From positions 11,768,501-11,832,500 of the forward strand of contig CM052360.1 of NCBI GenBank assembly GCA_028551475.1: a stretch of DNA of 64,000 nt. The letters run 5' to 3'. This DNA is from Casuarina equisetifolia (lineage: Eukaryota; Streptophyta; Magnoliopsida; Fagales; Casuarinaceae). The position numbers and the translations under genes are program-made. This document shows, one piece after another, positions 1 through 10,115 of the stretch. The notes beneath the pieces are model-generated. The model saw only the letters and a list, made by a program, of their open reading frames with translations, was not told where the DNA came from and did no database searches. Each line of letters begins with the position of its first letter. Within the stretch, counting starts at the first letter, position 1.

Positions 1-78
1 TTTCTTGGATGGTCAGGAGGCTGTGCATTGACACGTCTGATGGATGAGGAGGATGCTTCGTCCTTGAGTTTGGGTTGA
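1..78 (+). other. possible C-terminal end of an unidentified protein
   Basis: From base 1 a frame is open for 25 codons and ends at TGA 76-78, with the tail residues LMDEEDASSLSLG. The composition (acidic, then Ser/Leu) looks like a genuine protein terminus, but the stretch is short and cut by the window edge. I recognise no family. It could equally be chance. Confidence 0.2.
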
Positions 79-388
79 TACTTCTAAAAGACCGTCTTCT
101 TGTGTTGTGTGGGCCCAAGTTAGATCACTTTCTGATGGGTTGAACCGTTGGAGTGAACATGGACGTGTATAGGACGTGCAACATGCACAGGGATTATACG
201 TTGCACGTTGAGAGGATTCGGCAGAGAGTTCAGAAGTGTTGTCAAAGCATTTCCAGCGTAATCCTCAAAGCTATCGCGAGTTCTAATTCCATGCACACGT
301 TCAGCAACGTGTGCTTCAACAAGTACAAGATTGTCAGAGGAATCGTTCTGTGTTATTTTTTATTACAGAAAACTCAATACTGTCGGAT

Positions 389-406
389 TTATATATATAT
401 ATATAA
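389..406. repeat. TA dinucleotide run
   Basis: A short (TA)n microsatellite ending in TATAAATAG. It resembles a TATA box, but no gene starts at a suitable distance downstream, so it is recorded only as a simple repeat. Confidence 0.6.
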
Positions 407-526
407 ATAGACGCTTGCTTTACACTATACAAGAAAGAGAAGAAATAATCTGAAGTGGGTGCGGCCTTTGTTGACACGTCTTTCTCCTTGGTCCTTCAAG
501 CTTTCTTTCGAAAGCTGGTTATTTGA

Positions 527-727
527 TTTGTTTTCGGCTGTTGTAGAGAAGCTGCTAGATTTTTGCTGGTGGGAAACAGAGTGCCAGGTGAAGGGGCGGC
601 TAATGTATTGATCAGAGTTTTGGTATATGAAGCATTAATGGCTGCGGGTATGCGGACTGTTGCAGAAACTCTGGGTTTTGTTTTGACCGAAACTGACTCC
701 TTTCCATCTTTTGCTCACCTGAAATAA
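527..727 (+). other. unidentified open stretch, possible exon remnant
   Basis: A frame is open from just after TGA 524-526 to TAA 725-727 (66 codons), without an early ATG. Its second half (…NVLIRVLVYEALMAAGM… followed by RTVAETLGFVLTE) has the look of a folded helical protein. I do not recognise it. It lies directly upstream of the duplicated GT61 leader block and may be the 3' exon of a neighbouring gene or a relic. Confidence 0.2.
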
Positions 728-744
728 TTGCTTTCATTTTTAAC

Positions 745-1130
745 TCTTGTCAACACCCAGAGGTATGGAAGACCATTATTATCAACCTTTAATATAAGAT
801 CTCTCATCAGTTGTTGAACAACGAACTCCTGTATTCCGTTAACTTGATGAGAAACCTTTTATTTATGATTGTTTTTCTTTCCGGTTGCACATTATGATTC
901 TTTTGGTAAGCATCACTTTTTCAATGTATTTATCCATTTCATAAAAAGGACGGACCCCTACTGCGTCTTAAGTATCCTCAATGCTTATGCATTAAACCAC
1001 TCCATCTAACAGCTCCACACATCTCTCTCTGTAGATTCTCTTCATCCTAGCAGCGGGGAACAGGTTTTAATGTAGAAATCAAATGAGCAATGGAAAACGA
1101 CAGGAAATTCATAAATTATTCAAACCTAAC
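745..1130 (+). repeat. upstream duplication block of the GT61 array, copy 1
   Basis: This stretch has recognisable counterparts at about 3240-3425, 22490-22990 and 28760-29640. All carry the same succession: CTCCTGTATTCCGTAACTTG, then a GTATCCTTATTGCTT-like segment, then CTAACAGATCCACACATCTC. It shows that the tandem duplication unit reached well upstream of the GT61 start codons. The counterpart of copy 3 was not found and has probably been replaced by transposons. Confidence 0.65.
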
Positions 1131-1468
1131 TACCGAGTCAACAAGAGAACGGTTTGATTCGGGAGAAGCGTTTGAATCATTGAAGTTCGAGTTTCAGATT
1201 TAAATGAATTGTAAATTGTGACTTTGTCCTCAAAAGTAGACTCATTCTCTCCGCTTTGATCATGCATGAATCCGTCCTATATTATGCCATATCATAGTAA
1301 TCTCTTTCACATTTTCTTTTTCATACTCAGATCGAATATCATCGACTGTCTATCTAGGAAATTTTAGACCCAGAGTCAGCTGGGAAGAAGGAAAGCTCGA
1401 ATCGGGGAGTCAGCATCGGTTCTCAAAACTTGAAGTAATCTACCGAAACAGAAGAGCTACACACTGAT

Positions 1469-3059
1469 ATGAGGAATATAGAATCAAGACCGTTGGTCAC
1501 GTGCCTCGTGGTGGTACTACTTTTCTTTGTATTCCTGTATAATGTATCGATGATGTTAAGCGTAAAGAGGACGACTCCTTCCACCAACAGGCAAGGTATG
1601 CGTTGTGGAAATCTTCATTTTTCATGTCGTGCTGTATCCACGCAATTCTAGAGTCGGTAGAACTTCTACCTAAAAAATCTTTCCTCCCAAATTATGGTCC
1701 ATAAGCATTTTAAACACATTCCTGTTTTCTTTCGTGTATCAGTCATGATAAAATGTCTAAAGGTTTGTTACACTGCCATGGTTGCAGACAGAATACTCGG
1801 GGTACCCGAATCAATTAGCAATGTCAAAAGACTCCGTCTCCCGCCCCGGCAATCAACTCCGGCTAAAGAAATCAGTTGCGACCGAACGCATCGGTTTTAC
1901 GACATTTGTAGAATGAGCGGCCCATCGGTACTGGACCCCACTGTCGCCACATTCTTTCTGATGAACCCCACCAGCTTGACCCCGCAGAGGCCGTTGGTGG
2001 AGAAAGTTCGACTTTTCGTTCGCAAATGGGAGAATTACACGATGAGCAAGATCAAAAAGGTGACTCTTGTTGCAGGTCCGCCAAGCCCAAAATGTGATGT
2101 CAAACACGACGCCCCGGCGCTTGTATTTAGGGCCATCAACTACACCGGGAAACTTCTTCCGTGAGTTTAGCGATGGAATCATCCCCCTTTACATCACCGT
2201 CAACACTCTTTTCCCTGATTAAGACGTCGTACTTGTGATCTCTGAGCCTCCTGATTGGCGGATCACCAAATACAAAGAATTGTTAAGCACTTTCGGTAAG
2301 CACCCTATCATAAACCTCGACAATGCCACTGCCACCCATTGCTTTCCTTCTGCCAGTGTGGGTTTGATATCCCATGGTTTTATGGCCATAGACCCTAAAT
2401 TAATCCCAACCTCAAAGACTTTCATGGATTTTCGCGCCTTCCTGGATAAAGCCTATGCCCAAAAGCGCGAGTTCCAAAACCTAAACCATCCCACTATGTC
2501 CAACCTTCCAAAAGACCGGCCGCTTCTTTTGTTGTCTGGTCGTAGAGGTGCCTCTGGGCGCGTGCTCTTAAACCAAAATGAAGTAAAACTTGAAGCAGAA
2601 AAGGTTGGTTTTGAGGTGATTATTTTCGAGCCAAAACGAGGGACCCCTTTGAGGGAAGCGTAAGCGTTAATCAATTTGAGCCATGCAATGGTTGGGACGC
2701 ACCGTGCAGCACTTACACGTCTATTGTTTCACCAGCCTGGCTCGGCCTTTCTGCAAGTGGTGCCGCTAGGGCTTGAATGGGTGGCGGAGGCTTGTTATGG
2801 AACAGTCGCAAGAGCTATAGGATTAGACTACATGGAGTATATGATAACAACGGAGGAGAGTAGCCTGATAGAGAAGTATAACAAGGATGAAATGATCATA
2901 AAAGATCCAGCTGCGTTTCGAGGAAAGAGCTGGTCGAACCCTGATATTATGAACATATATTTGAGGCAACAAAATGTTAAGTTGGATATGGAAAGATTTA
3001 GGGAGTACTTGAAAGAAGTTTAGGTGAAGGCCAAGAAATTTATGGAAAGGGAGGGATAG
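1469..3059 (+). pseudogene. GT61 glycosyltransferase pseudogene (array copy 1)
   Basis: Exon 1 is 1469-1595 (membrane anchor). The 192-bp intron 1596-1787 starts GTATGCG and ends GCAG. Exon 2 starts at 1788. The protein follows the intact copies until about 2149, where one extra base in the run before the FFHEF motif shifts the frame. The frame is later broken by TAA 2220-2222 (Gln in the others), TAA 2661-2663 (Tyr in the others) and TAG 3021-3023 (Tyr in the others). The family signature HG(A/S)ALTH is also altered to HRAALTR, so key residues are lost even ignoring the stops. The leader lacks the promoter-like block seen ahead of the other copies. It carries the 16-codon segment shared with copies 4 and 5, so it derives from that branch. 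It is certainly a non-functional relic. Confidence 0.95.
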
Positions 3060-3239
3060 TAATTAGTTAATTTTGGTTATAACTTTTACCATTCTTGAAG
3101 AAAATAAAATTTAGAAGCGAGGGTACTAAATATGATTTGATGGTTTTGTAAGCTAGTTGGTTTGGGGTTATATAATCAAACGATTTACCCAACTTAATGC
3201 TAATGATTCAAGTATTTGCAATATGATTTGATTTCTTGT

Positions 3240-3425
3240 TTATCTGTATTCCGTAACTTGATGAGAAATCATTTGATCACATTTTCAATGTCTATGTGTG
3301 CGTATTAGGTATCATTTAGTGCTTAAGCATTGAAGTACCCATCTAACAGTATTAAGTAACCCTTAATTCTTATGCATTAAAACACTCAATCTAACAGATC
3401 TGCATATTTCTATGAAGATCCTCTT
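3240..3425 (+). repeat. upstream duplication block of the GT61 array, copy 2 (partial)
   Basis: A shortened counterpart of 745-1130, with the phrases ATTCCGTAACTTGATGAGAAA and TCTAACAGATCTGCATAT. It contains an internal duplication of the CTTAAGCATT/CTAACAG segment. Confidence 0.55.
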
Positions 3426-3489
3426 TATCCTTAAAAGTTAACTTATAAGATAAAGTATAATTTGTATATTTAATTGTATCTTTTCTATT

Positions 3490-3780
3490 AAAGGAAGCTC
3501 CTTCATCTTTCTCCATGCCACGTCAGACGTTTCCTACATCAGCAAAAATGTGGGTCCCACCTTTTGCCGCGTGGCACCACATAAGCCCTTGGCCACGTAG
3601 GCCCTCGGGCGAGCGCGCTCGACTTTCCCCTGTGCCCCACGCCTTCTTCCGCGCGTCTTCATCTTCCCAAATAGGAAACCGGCCGGCAAGTCTCACCAGC
3701 GACCAATCAGGAACCTGATTTGTCGAAGAGTAAATGAAAGAGTTTATCCCGTCTTCATGAGTTTTCCACTTTCAAGCCAT
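3490..3780 (+). promoter_or_regulatory. putative promoter block of GT61 copy 2
   Basis: This block is conserved ahead of copies 2, 3, 4 and 5, about 0.6-0.9 kb upstream of the start codon, and absent ahead of the dead copy 1. It holds CCACGTCA (3518-3525), an ACGT-core element of the type bound by plant bZIP factors, then CTACATCAGCAAAAT, a GC-rich stretch with a second CCACGTAG, and the phrase CAAATAGGAAACCGG. No canonical TATA box is visible in this copy. The promoter role is inferred from conservation and motif content only. Confidence 0.45.
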
Positions 3781-4340
3781 CAGTAAGTTGTATTTCTGGA
3801 AACTATTTTGAGCCATAACTCACCAGATTACGGAAAAAGACGCGCGACCAGGACTTTCCTTCTCAACAAGAACTGCTGGCAAAAAGCCGTTCTTTCTCAT
3901 TCCAGAGGAGATTTTCGGAATCAAGGATCTTCGTTCATTGTAAATTATTTTCGGTTTTCCTCTTTTGTTTTGATTCATCCTTATTTGAGTGATTCTTTGT
4001 AATTAATAGTATAGCTTCAGAGACCCCATGAATGGGACTTGTAAACTCGTTGTAAATCATCCAGTTTAACAATACACAAACAGTCTTTATTTCTATGTTC
4101 CTTTTAGGTCAGCCTACTGCTTTCTTTCGGTTTGTTTTTCCGACCGGTCTCCCACTGTAAGTCTGATTTTTTTCACTTGAAACTTTTATCCTTAAAACTA
4201 AACTCATTCTCTCTGTTCTCATCATGCATGCGTTCATCCTATATTGTGGAACATCTTAGTCATCTGTTTCATATTTTCTTTTCACATTCAGATCGAATAC
4301 CATCGACTATCTATCTAGGAACTTTTAGACCCAGAGACAG

Positions 4341-5987
4341 ATGGGGATCAGGAGGAGTAGGGACGCAAGACTGTTGATCACGTGCCTCGCCGTTCTACTA
4401 CTTTTGGTTGTATTACGGTATAATGTATCGGTGGTATCAAACATACAGAGGACTCATTCCACCAAGAGCCAAGGTATGCGTTGTGAAACCTTTCTGTATA
4501 CTCTTCATATTTCATGTTGTGCATCGCAGAAAAAGAGAGAAGAAAGAATGTGAAGTAAGTCGGTATTTATGGAATAAATTTTGTCCATAAAGAGTCATCA
4601 TTTGATTCCCTCTATGTTTTTTTGCGTCTTCTTTCCACATGCTTCCATGAAGGCAGTTTTTGGAGCCCATTCCTGTTTTCTTTCAGTAGCAGTCTTGTTA
4701 GAATATATATACATTGTTCTATTTCACCTTCTGCACGCGTTGAACTGAAGTTCCATGGCTGCAGACAGAATAAGCCGGGTACCGGAGTCAATTAGCAGTG
4801 TGGAAAGACTCCGTCCCCCGCCCCGGCAATCCAGTCTGACGAAAGAAATCAATTGCACCCGAGCTCCTGGTTATAACGTATGTAGAATCAATGGCCCTGC
4901 TGTCCTGGACCCCACTGTCTCCACATTCTTTGTGAAGAACCCCACCAACTCGACCCTGCAAAAACCGTTGGTGGAGAAAGTCAGAGGGGTGACTCTGGTT
5001 GCAGGCCCGCCAAGCCCAAAATGTGATGTCTACCACAACTCCCCAGCACTTGTGTACAATGCCAGCCGATTCGATGGGCACTTCTTCCATGAATTTAACG
5101 GTGGCTTCATCCCGCTTTACGTCACCGTCAACACTGTTTTCCCTGATCAAGACGTCGTACTTGTGGTCGCTGAGGCTCGTGATTGGTGGATCATCAAGTA
5201 CAAAGAAGTGTTAAGCGCTTTCAGTAAGACCCCTATCATAATCCTTGAAAATGATACTAACATCCATTGCTTTCCTTCTGCCAGTGTGGGTATGATAGCC
5301 CATGGTTTTATGACCGTAGACCCTGAATTAATCCCAAACTCAAAGACGCTCACCGATTTTCATTTTTTCCTGGATAAAGCCTATGCCCAAAATCGTGACT
5401 TCCAAAATCAATACCTTCCCTCTGTAGAAAACCGTCCAAAGGACCGGCCCCTTCTTTTGTTGTTTGGTCGTAAAGGTGCCAAGGGTAGGGTGCTCTTAAA
5501 CCAAAAGGAAGTAAAACTTGAAGCAGAAAAGGTTGGTTTTGAGGTAATTATTTACGAGCCAAAACTTGAGATCCCTTTGAGGGAAGCCTATGCGTTAATC
5601 AATTCGAGCCATGCATTAGTTGGGATACACGGTTCAGCACTTACACATTTGTTATTTCTCCGCCCTGGCTCGGTCTTAGTGCAAGTGGTGCCTCTAGGGC
5701 TCGACTTGTTGTCCGATGCTTGCTTTACGACACCGGCAACAGCTATGGGGTTAGAATACATGGAGTATAGGATAACTCCGGAGGAGAGTAGTCTGCTAGA
5801 TAAGTATGACAAGGATGATATAATCATAAAAGATCCAGCTACTTATACAAGGCTACAAGAAAATAAGATGTTTTCGTTTGAGTTATATCTGAGGCAACAA
5901 GATGTTAAGTTGGATTTGGTAAGGTTTAGGGAGCACTTGGAGGAAGTTTACGTGAAGGCCAAGAAATTTATGGAAAGAGAGGGATAG
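4341..5987 (+). CDS. GT61 family glycosyltransferase (array copy 2)
   Basis: Spliced gene: exon 1 is 4341-4473, the intron 4474-4764 (GTATGCG…GCAG, phase 1), exon 2 4765-5987; 451 aa predicted. The N-terminus has a short basic tail then a hydrophobic anchor at about residues 10-28, giving a type II Golgi-type topology. The luminal domain carries the GT61 (DUF563) landmarks in order: CDV..NSPALVY, FFHEFNGGFIPLYVTVNT, HCFPSASVGM, FLDKAY, GRKGAKGRVLLNQKEV, VGIHGSALTHLLFLRPGS and LEYMEYRITPEESSL. Known plant members transfer pentoses or GlcNAc-type sugars to xylans or glycoproteins; the substrate here cannot be told. The canonical HGAGLTN motif reads HGSALTH. Relative to copies 4 and 5 it lacks about 16 residues before TLVAGPP, a feature shared with copy 3. 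The in-frame ATG at 4755 lies in the intron's 3' end and is not the start. Confidence 0.93.
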
Positions 5988-8353
5988 TGATACGATGATA
6001 TTGGTTGGCTTTTTTTCAATACTCATGACCATGGTATGCGCAGTTCCTTTACTTCTCTATACTTTTTTTTTTTCTCTCATTCTCAAATTGATATGTAAAA
6101 TTCATAACAAATTTAAAGCTTCAAACTTTGAGTGAAGCATAGAGCATTTTGTTTAAAGGTCTATGCGTTGACTGACTAACTTGTTACTAAATGTTGATAT
6201 GAACAGTTGGAGGTTTGGGATTTTGGGTATAGACAATTGACATGTCATTTTAATTTTTGAAGTATTTTAAAGAAAAAATGCAAAAAATTTGTACAAAATA
6301 ATATGACTTTGAAAAAAGAATAAATGGTGAATAAATGCTGTTTTATTTTTAAACAGAAAAATAAGAACAAACTTCCTTTTTGAATAAATTGAATGTCTTG
6401 GATTTATCGCTTTATACTTTGGTCCAGACAAGCAATACTTAATTTTTACTTCTTGCCATTTAAGTTTGTGATATGATCGAAAATGCCTGACTTGTCTAAC
6501 TATCAGCCTATCAACTTTCTAGATTTAATATTAAGAGTAATGGCATATGTATATAACTACATCATTTGTCGGTTGGATACACGGTATTAGATTTCTTATG
6601 ATCACATGAAGGGGTGGATTGGCAATTGAGAGCCTTTTCATGAGTTATCATGAGGTGCATGGGAATAAGTAGTTTAATTTGGACAAAATCTTCTACTTAT
6701 TCTTTATCTTTTAAGATAGTTATAAGATATAGAGTTTTTATCACCTTTGACTATTGATGTTACATAAGCTGCACAGGTGGTTGACCTCTTTTGATTTGAT
6801 GCAAGGAATAGGAAGTATGAAATAAAGAGGCTTCACATCTATGACAAATTCGACAACCTTTCATGCTCTATCTCTCTTGAAACTTCATATTTTCTGTTGT
6901 GAAAACGTTGTTAATATGACACGTGGTAAGCATGGAGAGTAGCATCTTCATATTCATGTATTGCGTGAAGAAAAAAGCATTAGAATGGTTGTGTCACGCG
7001 AAAAAAGAAAAGGTTTGACAAAAATGAGCTTCTTGGACTACCAAAGGCAATCATGTACCAGGCTTCTTGGTCCACCAATTTCAAGAAGCTTAAAAGGGCT
7101 TCGTATTTCGATTTTCTACAAATCATTAAGGAAGGATGATGAAAAAAAAGTGTTGACCGGACATTCTCTTGACAAGTGGCCATGGAGTGTAACATTGCCA
7201 GTTGTGTTGGGTGAAGAAAGAAAGTATGAAAGGAGGAGATAGGGCGTCGTTAAGGACAAAATCTATTGTAATTTATTTATTTAAAAGCAAAAGCAAAAAA
7301 AAATAAAAAATTCAGCTCAGTTTACACAAATTTCCGTATGCTGTATTCTTTTTCTTTTCAAATTTGTAAGCATTTTGCTTCATTGATAAAGCAAATCATT
7401 TAGTTACTTTTCTTGTGTTTGTTTATCATTACAGTGTGCAAACTCTAACATCCTTTCAAAAAAAAAAATAATTGTTGCCTTACTTCTTTGGGTCTCACAT
7501 AACTAGGAAATGTAGATTCATGTTGAACGGAAAGGAGGGTAACTTTAGTACGTAATGTGGCCTTTGAAGCCTACCTATTTATATATGTTTCTAGGGATCC
7601 AAGCAGAGGTGATTGCCACACCAAATGCCCCCTTCAAATTCTATGATGTGAATGGTGTTCATAAGATTTTAAAATTTTGTTCTTAAGAGCTCTATGATAT
7701 TCTGTTATTTTGAAACCTCAAGGTGGATTGAGGAAACCTAGTTTCTTTTATTTTATCCTCAGTCATTGATTCCACAATCAAAGAACCGTTATCAGACGTT
7801 GGCTTTGAACATAAGTCACTGTACATAAATAGAGCACTGAATCTATGTATTTTGAAAAACTGGTAGTGACACTTTTGACGCTTCCAGCTTATTTTTGGCC
7901 CACACAAAAATATTCCTTTATAATAGTGTATTAGATGCAAATCAAATCAAATATATTATTTATGAGATACTTATTTATGTGCAAATCAAATCACTCTTAC
8001 ATAAGAATAGAATATTCATATAATTAGCAAATCAAACTTATATAAATGGAATATTTATTTTGCTACAAATCAAATATACCCTTTGATGGACAAAATTAAA
8101 AGTTTTTCATATATTGAAATTGAATTTTCTTAACATGACTTCCCCCCGATTTGGACGTGAGGTCGCGCGTCATCTTACTAAAATTGAATTCTCTTCCTCT
8201 CGGGTTTGATTATACTAAAAAATTTGGCTGACCCCGCTGATCCCTTCATATTTTAGAAAATCTAGATTGATTTCCATTGTCATCAAAATTGGGAATTGGA
8301 CGAATCACCTTTCACATGTTGGTTGTTGGCACAACGTTTTTAGACATTAGTGT
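5988..8353. other. 3' flank of GT61 copy 2 and AT-rich spacer
   Basis: The first 250 bases match the 3' flanks of copies 3, 4 and 5 (for example GAAGCATAGAGCATTT and AAAGGTCTATG), so the duplication unit extends past the stop codon. The rest is AT-rich and holds no protein I recognise. A cluster of GCAAATCAAAT-type words occurs at about 7935-8080. A 93-codon open frame at 6961-7242 has no recognisable domain and is probably chance. Confidence 0.5.
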
Positions 8354-9143
8354 TGATGTGGGAGCAACTATGCCAATCCATGCTAATGGCCCAGCCCACA
8401 TGTTATTTGTCCTAGCAATTACATCTTTGGGTCCAAGAAGCCCAAACTTAAAGAACATTCCAAAGATTCTCTAGGAATTTTGATATGTTCCTTAACTATG
8501 TTGTTTTAGGATTCTTAAATTTTCAAGATTCCTATTATCTGGAGTTTCCATTTCCGTCAAGATTCCTATTATCTAGAGTTAACCTATCAGGATTCTTATT
8601 ATTTAGAGTTTCCATTCATGTCAAGATTCCTACTATCTAGAGTTTCCATTTCTGTTAGGATTCTTATTATCTTGCATTTCCATTCTTGTTAGGATTCCTA
8701 CTATTTTAAGGTCCCTAATTTGTTGGGATCCTATGCATGATTTGTTTAAGATCTTAATTTAGTTAGTTTTTATTTTTCTTGATTTTACCAGACTTAGGTT
8801 TTGAGTATTTCTAATTTTTCTAGCATTAGGTTTAGTCGTCTATTTAAAGACACTGTTATTTCAGTTGTAAGCAAAACATTATGAAAACTTTTGAGAAAAA
8901 GTCATTGAATTTTGTTTTTTAAGCTTTACCTTTTAAAATTTTATACTCTTACTTTTTAGCCTTTTATATTCCAGTTATTTTAATTCTTGTACTTAAATTA
9001 CTATCTTTACGTTTTAGTACTTTATTTTCCAGTCTTTACCTTTCCAATCCTTTATATTTCCAAATTTTTCTATTATTATTTCGTTCCAATCTCTCTATAA
9101 TCCAAAGCTCACTCAATTGCCTATCACGATCCACATCAAGTGT
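8349..9143. mobile_element. solo LTR, family A, with target duplication AGTGT
   Basis: The LTR runs 8354-9138 (785 bp), begins TGATGTGG and ends CCACATCA, a perfect inverted terminus. It is flanked by the 5-bp direct repeat AGTGT (8349-8353 and 9139-9143). Inside are about five degenerate copies of a roughly 34-bp unit, TCAAGATTCCTATTATCT plus GAGTTTCCATT (8520-8690), and a TATTTAAAG box near 8841. A second copy of the family is at 17995-18776. No internal domain lies on either side, so it is a solo LTR left by LTR-LTR recombination. The superfamily is not clear from the LTR alone. Confidence 0.9.
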
Positions 9144-9229
9144 TCAGGTCCATAATCATCTTCCTGTTGTTTGCTTGATCATAAGAACTTTGAAGACTCT
9201 CTATTATCTTCAGATTGTTATGCTTTTAT

Positions 9230-9600
9230 ACATGTTAAAATATTAAGATATTTTATGATAAGGGTTTTGGCCTAACCTAAAACCCAACTCAAGAATAGAA
9301 GAAACTTCTTTTAATTTGAACAAACTCTCAACCAATGTCTTGGTAATGTGAGACAATCCATATTATTAACACGGTCCCTTACTATAATAAGGGTGCCAAG
9401 AAAGAAACTTGGAATGTTTATTTGGCCAAGGAAATATTAAGTTATTTTAAGATAGAAAACCTTAAACTCAACCTAAAAGTTAACTTAAGAATAAAAAAAA
9501 AAGCTTTTTTAATTTAAACAAATTCTCAGACACATATCTTAGCAACATGGGACAATTCATACTATTAACACAAGTTGTATTTGTGAGTGTATAATTGGAC
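9230..9600. repeat. degenerate tandem duplication of about 195 bp
   Basis: Two related stretches follow one another. Each contains an AATATTAAG…TTTTA phrase, CAACCTAAAA, AAGAATA, AACAAA.TCTCA and GGGACAATTCATACTATTAACAC-like ends. No coding content was seen. Confidence 0.45.
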
Positions 9601-9889
9601 ACATAGGCTAAAGCATTGGATCAAAATCCAACAGGGACTTAGTTGAATTTTTTCTACATGATAAAATAGAAATTAAACTTTGTTGGAAAGAGGCTTCACT
9701 TAATAAACTTCGTTACTAGCAAATTCCACCTTTTAGGATTAAATAACTTTTATTAACCAAGATGAAACATGTCTATAAGGTTCTCTACCTTTTATAGCAA
9801 AATTCAATAGGAATTTAAATTGAAATTCAAAATAAAATTGATTAGCTTCTTAGCTAAGATTTTTTTTTTAATAACTCTCTTATTGCCAT

Positions 9890-10000
9890 GTGATTGATTT
9901 TCCCTCTTTGCATTCAAACTCATGCATACTAAGTGTTGAACCCTAAACCTTATGGTTGAAATACTTACTAATGCACCACTAAGCTAGTTGGCTAAGCAAT
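9890..10000 (-). mobile_element. tRNA-derived SINE head (first of two)
   Basis: On the - strand a pol III A box (TAGCTTAGTGG, 9976-9986) is followed about 35 bases later by a B box-like GGGTTCAACAC (9933-9943). Spacing and order fit the tRNA-related head of a plant SINE. The body and tail are not clearly bounded. Confidence 0.5.
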
Positions 10001-10029
10001 CATTTTGCTATTATAACTCATATATAGGG

Positions 10030-10115
10030 GAGGGAGGAAGGGATTCAAACCCCTGATCGGGTGGACTCACCGATTAGGGATCTTGACTCAATTACCACTG
10101 AGCCTAGGGAGTCCC
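10030..10115 (-). mobile_element. tRNA-derived SINE head (second of two)
   Basis: On the - strand an A box TAGGCTCAGTGG (10095-10106) and a B box GGTTTGAATCCC (10040-10051) are correctly ordered and about 45 bases apart. It directly follows the first SINE-like head, so the two may be a tandem or nested insertion. The region does not fold as a complete tRNA (no matching acceptor stem), so it is not called a tRNA gene. Confidence 0.6.

Noticed and set aside
4755-4764. ATG just ahead of GT61 exon 2 (also at 16357, 24585 and 31351) as the translation start
   Set aside because: It sits in the 3' splice site (ATGGCTGCAG and relatives), and using it would drop the membrane anchor. Exon 1 joins in phase in all copies.
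4788-5353. Antisense open frames across GT61 exon 2 (and the equivalent ones in copies 1, 3, 4 and 5)
   Set aside because: They recur in every copy only because the sense sequence is conserved, they contain no known domain, and the sense frame has the family signature.
6961-7242. 93-codon open frame
   Set aside because: No domain, biased towards Lys/Arg, no splice or promoter context, and no counterpart next to the other GT61 copies.
10030-10115. Functional tRNA gene on the - strand
   Set aside because: A and B boxes are present, but no acceptor or anticodon stem pairs, so it is a SINE head.
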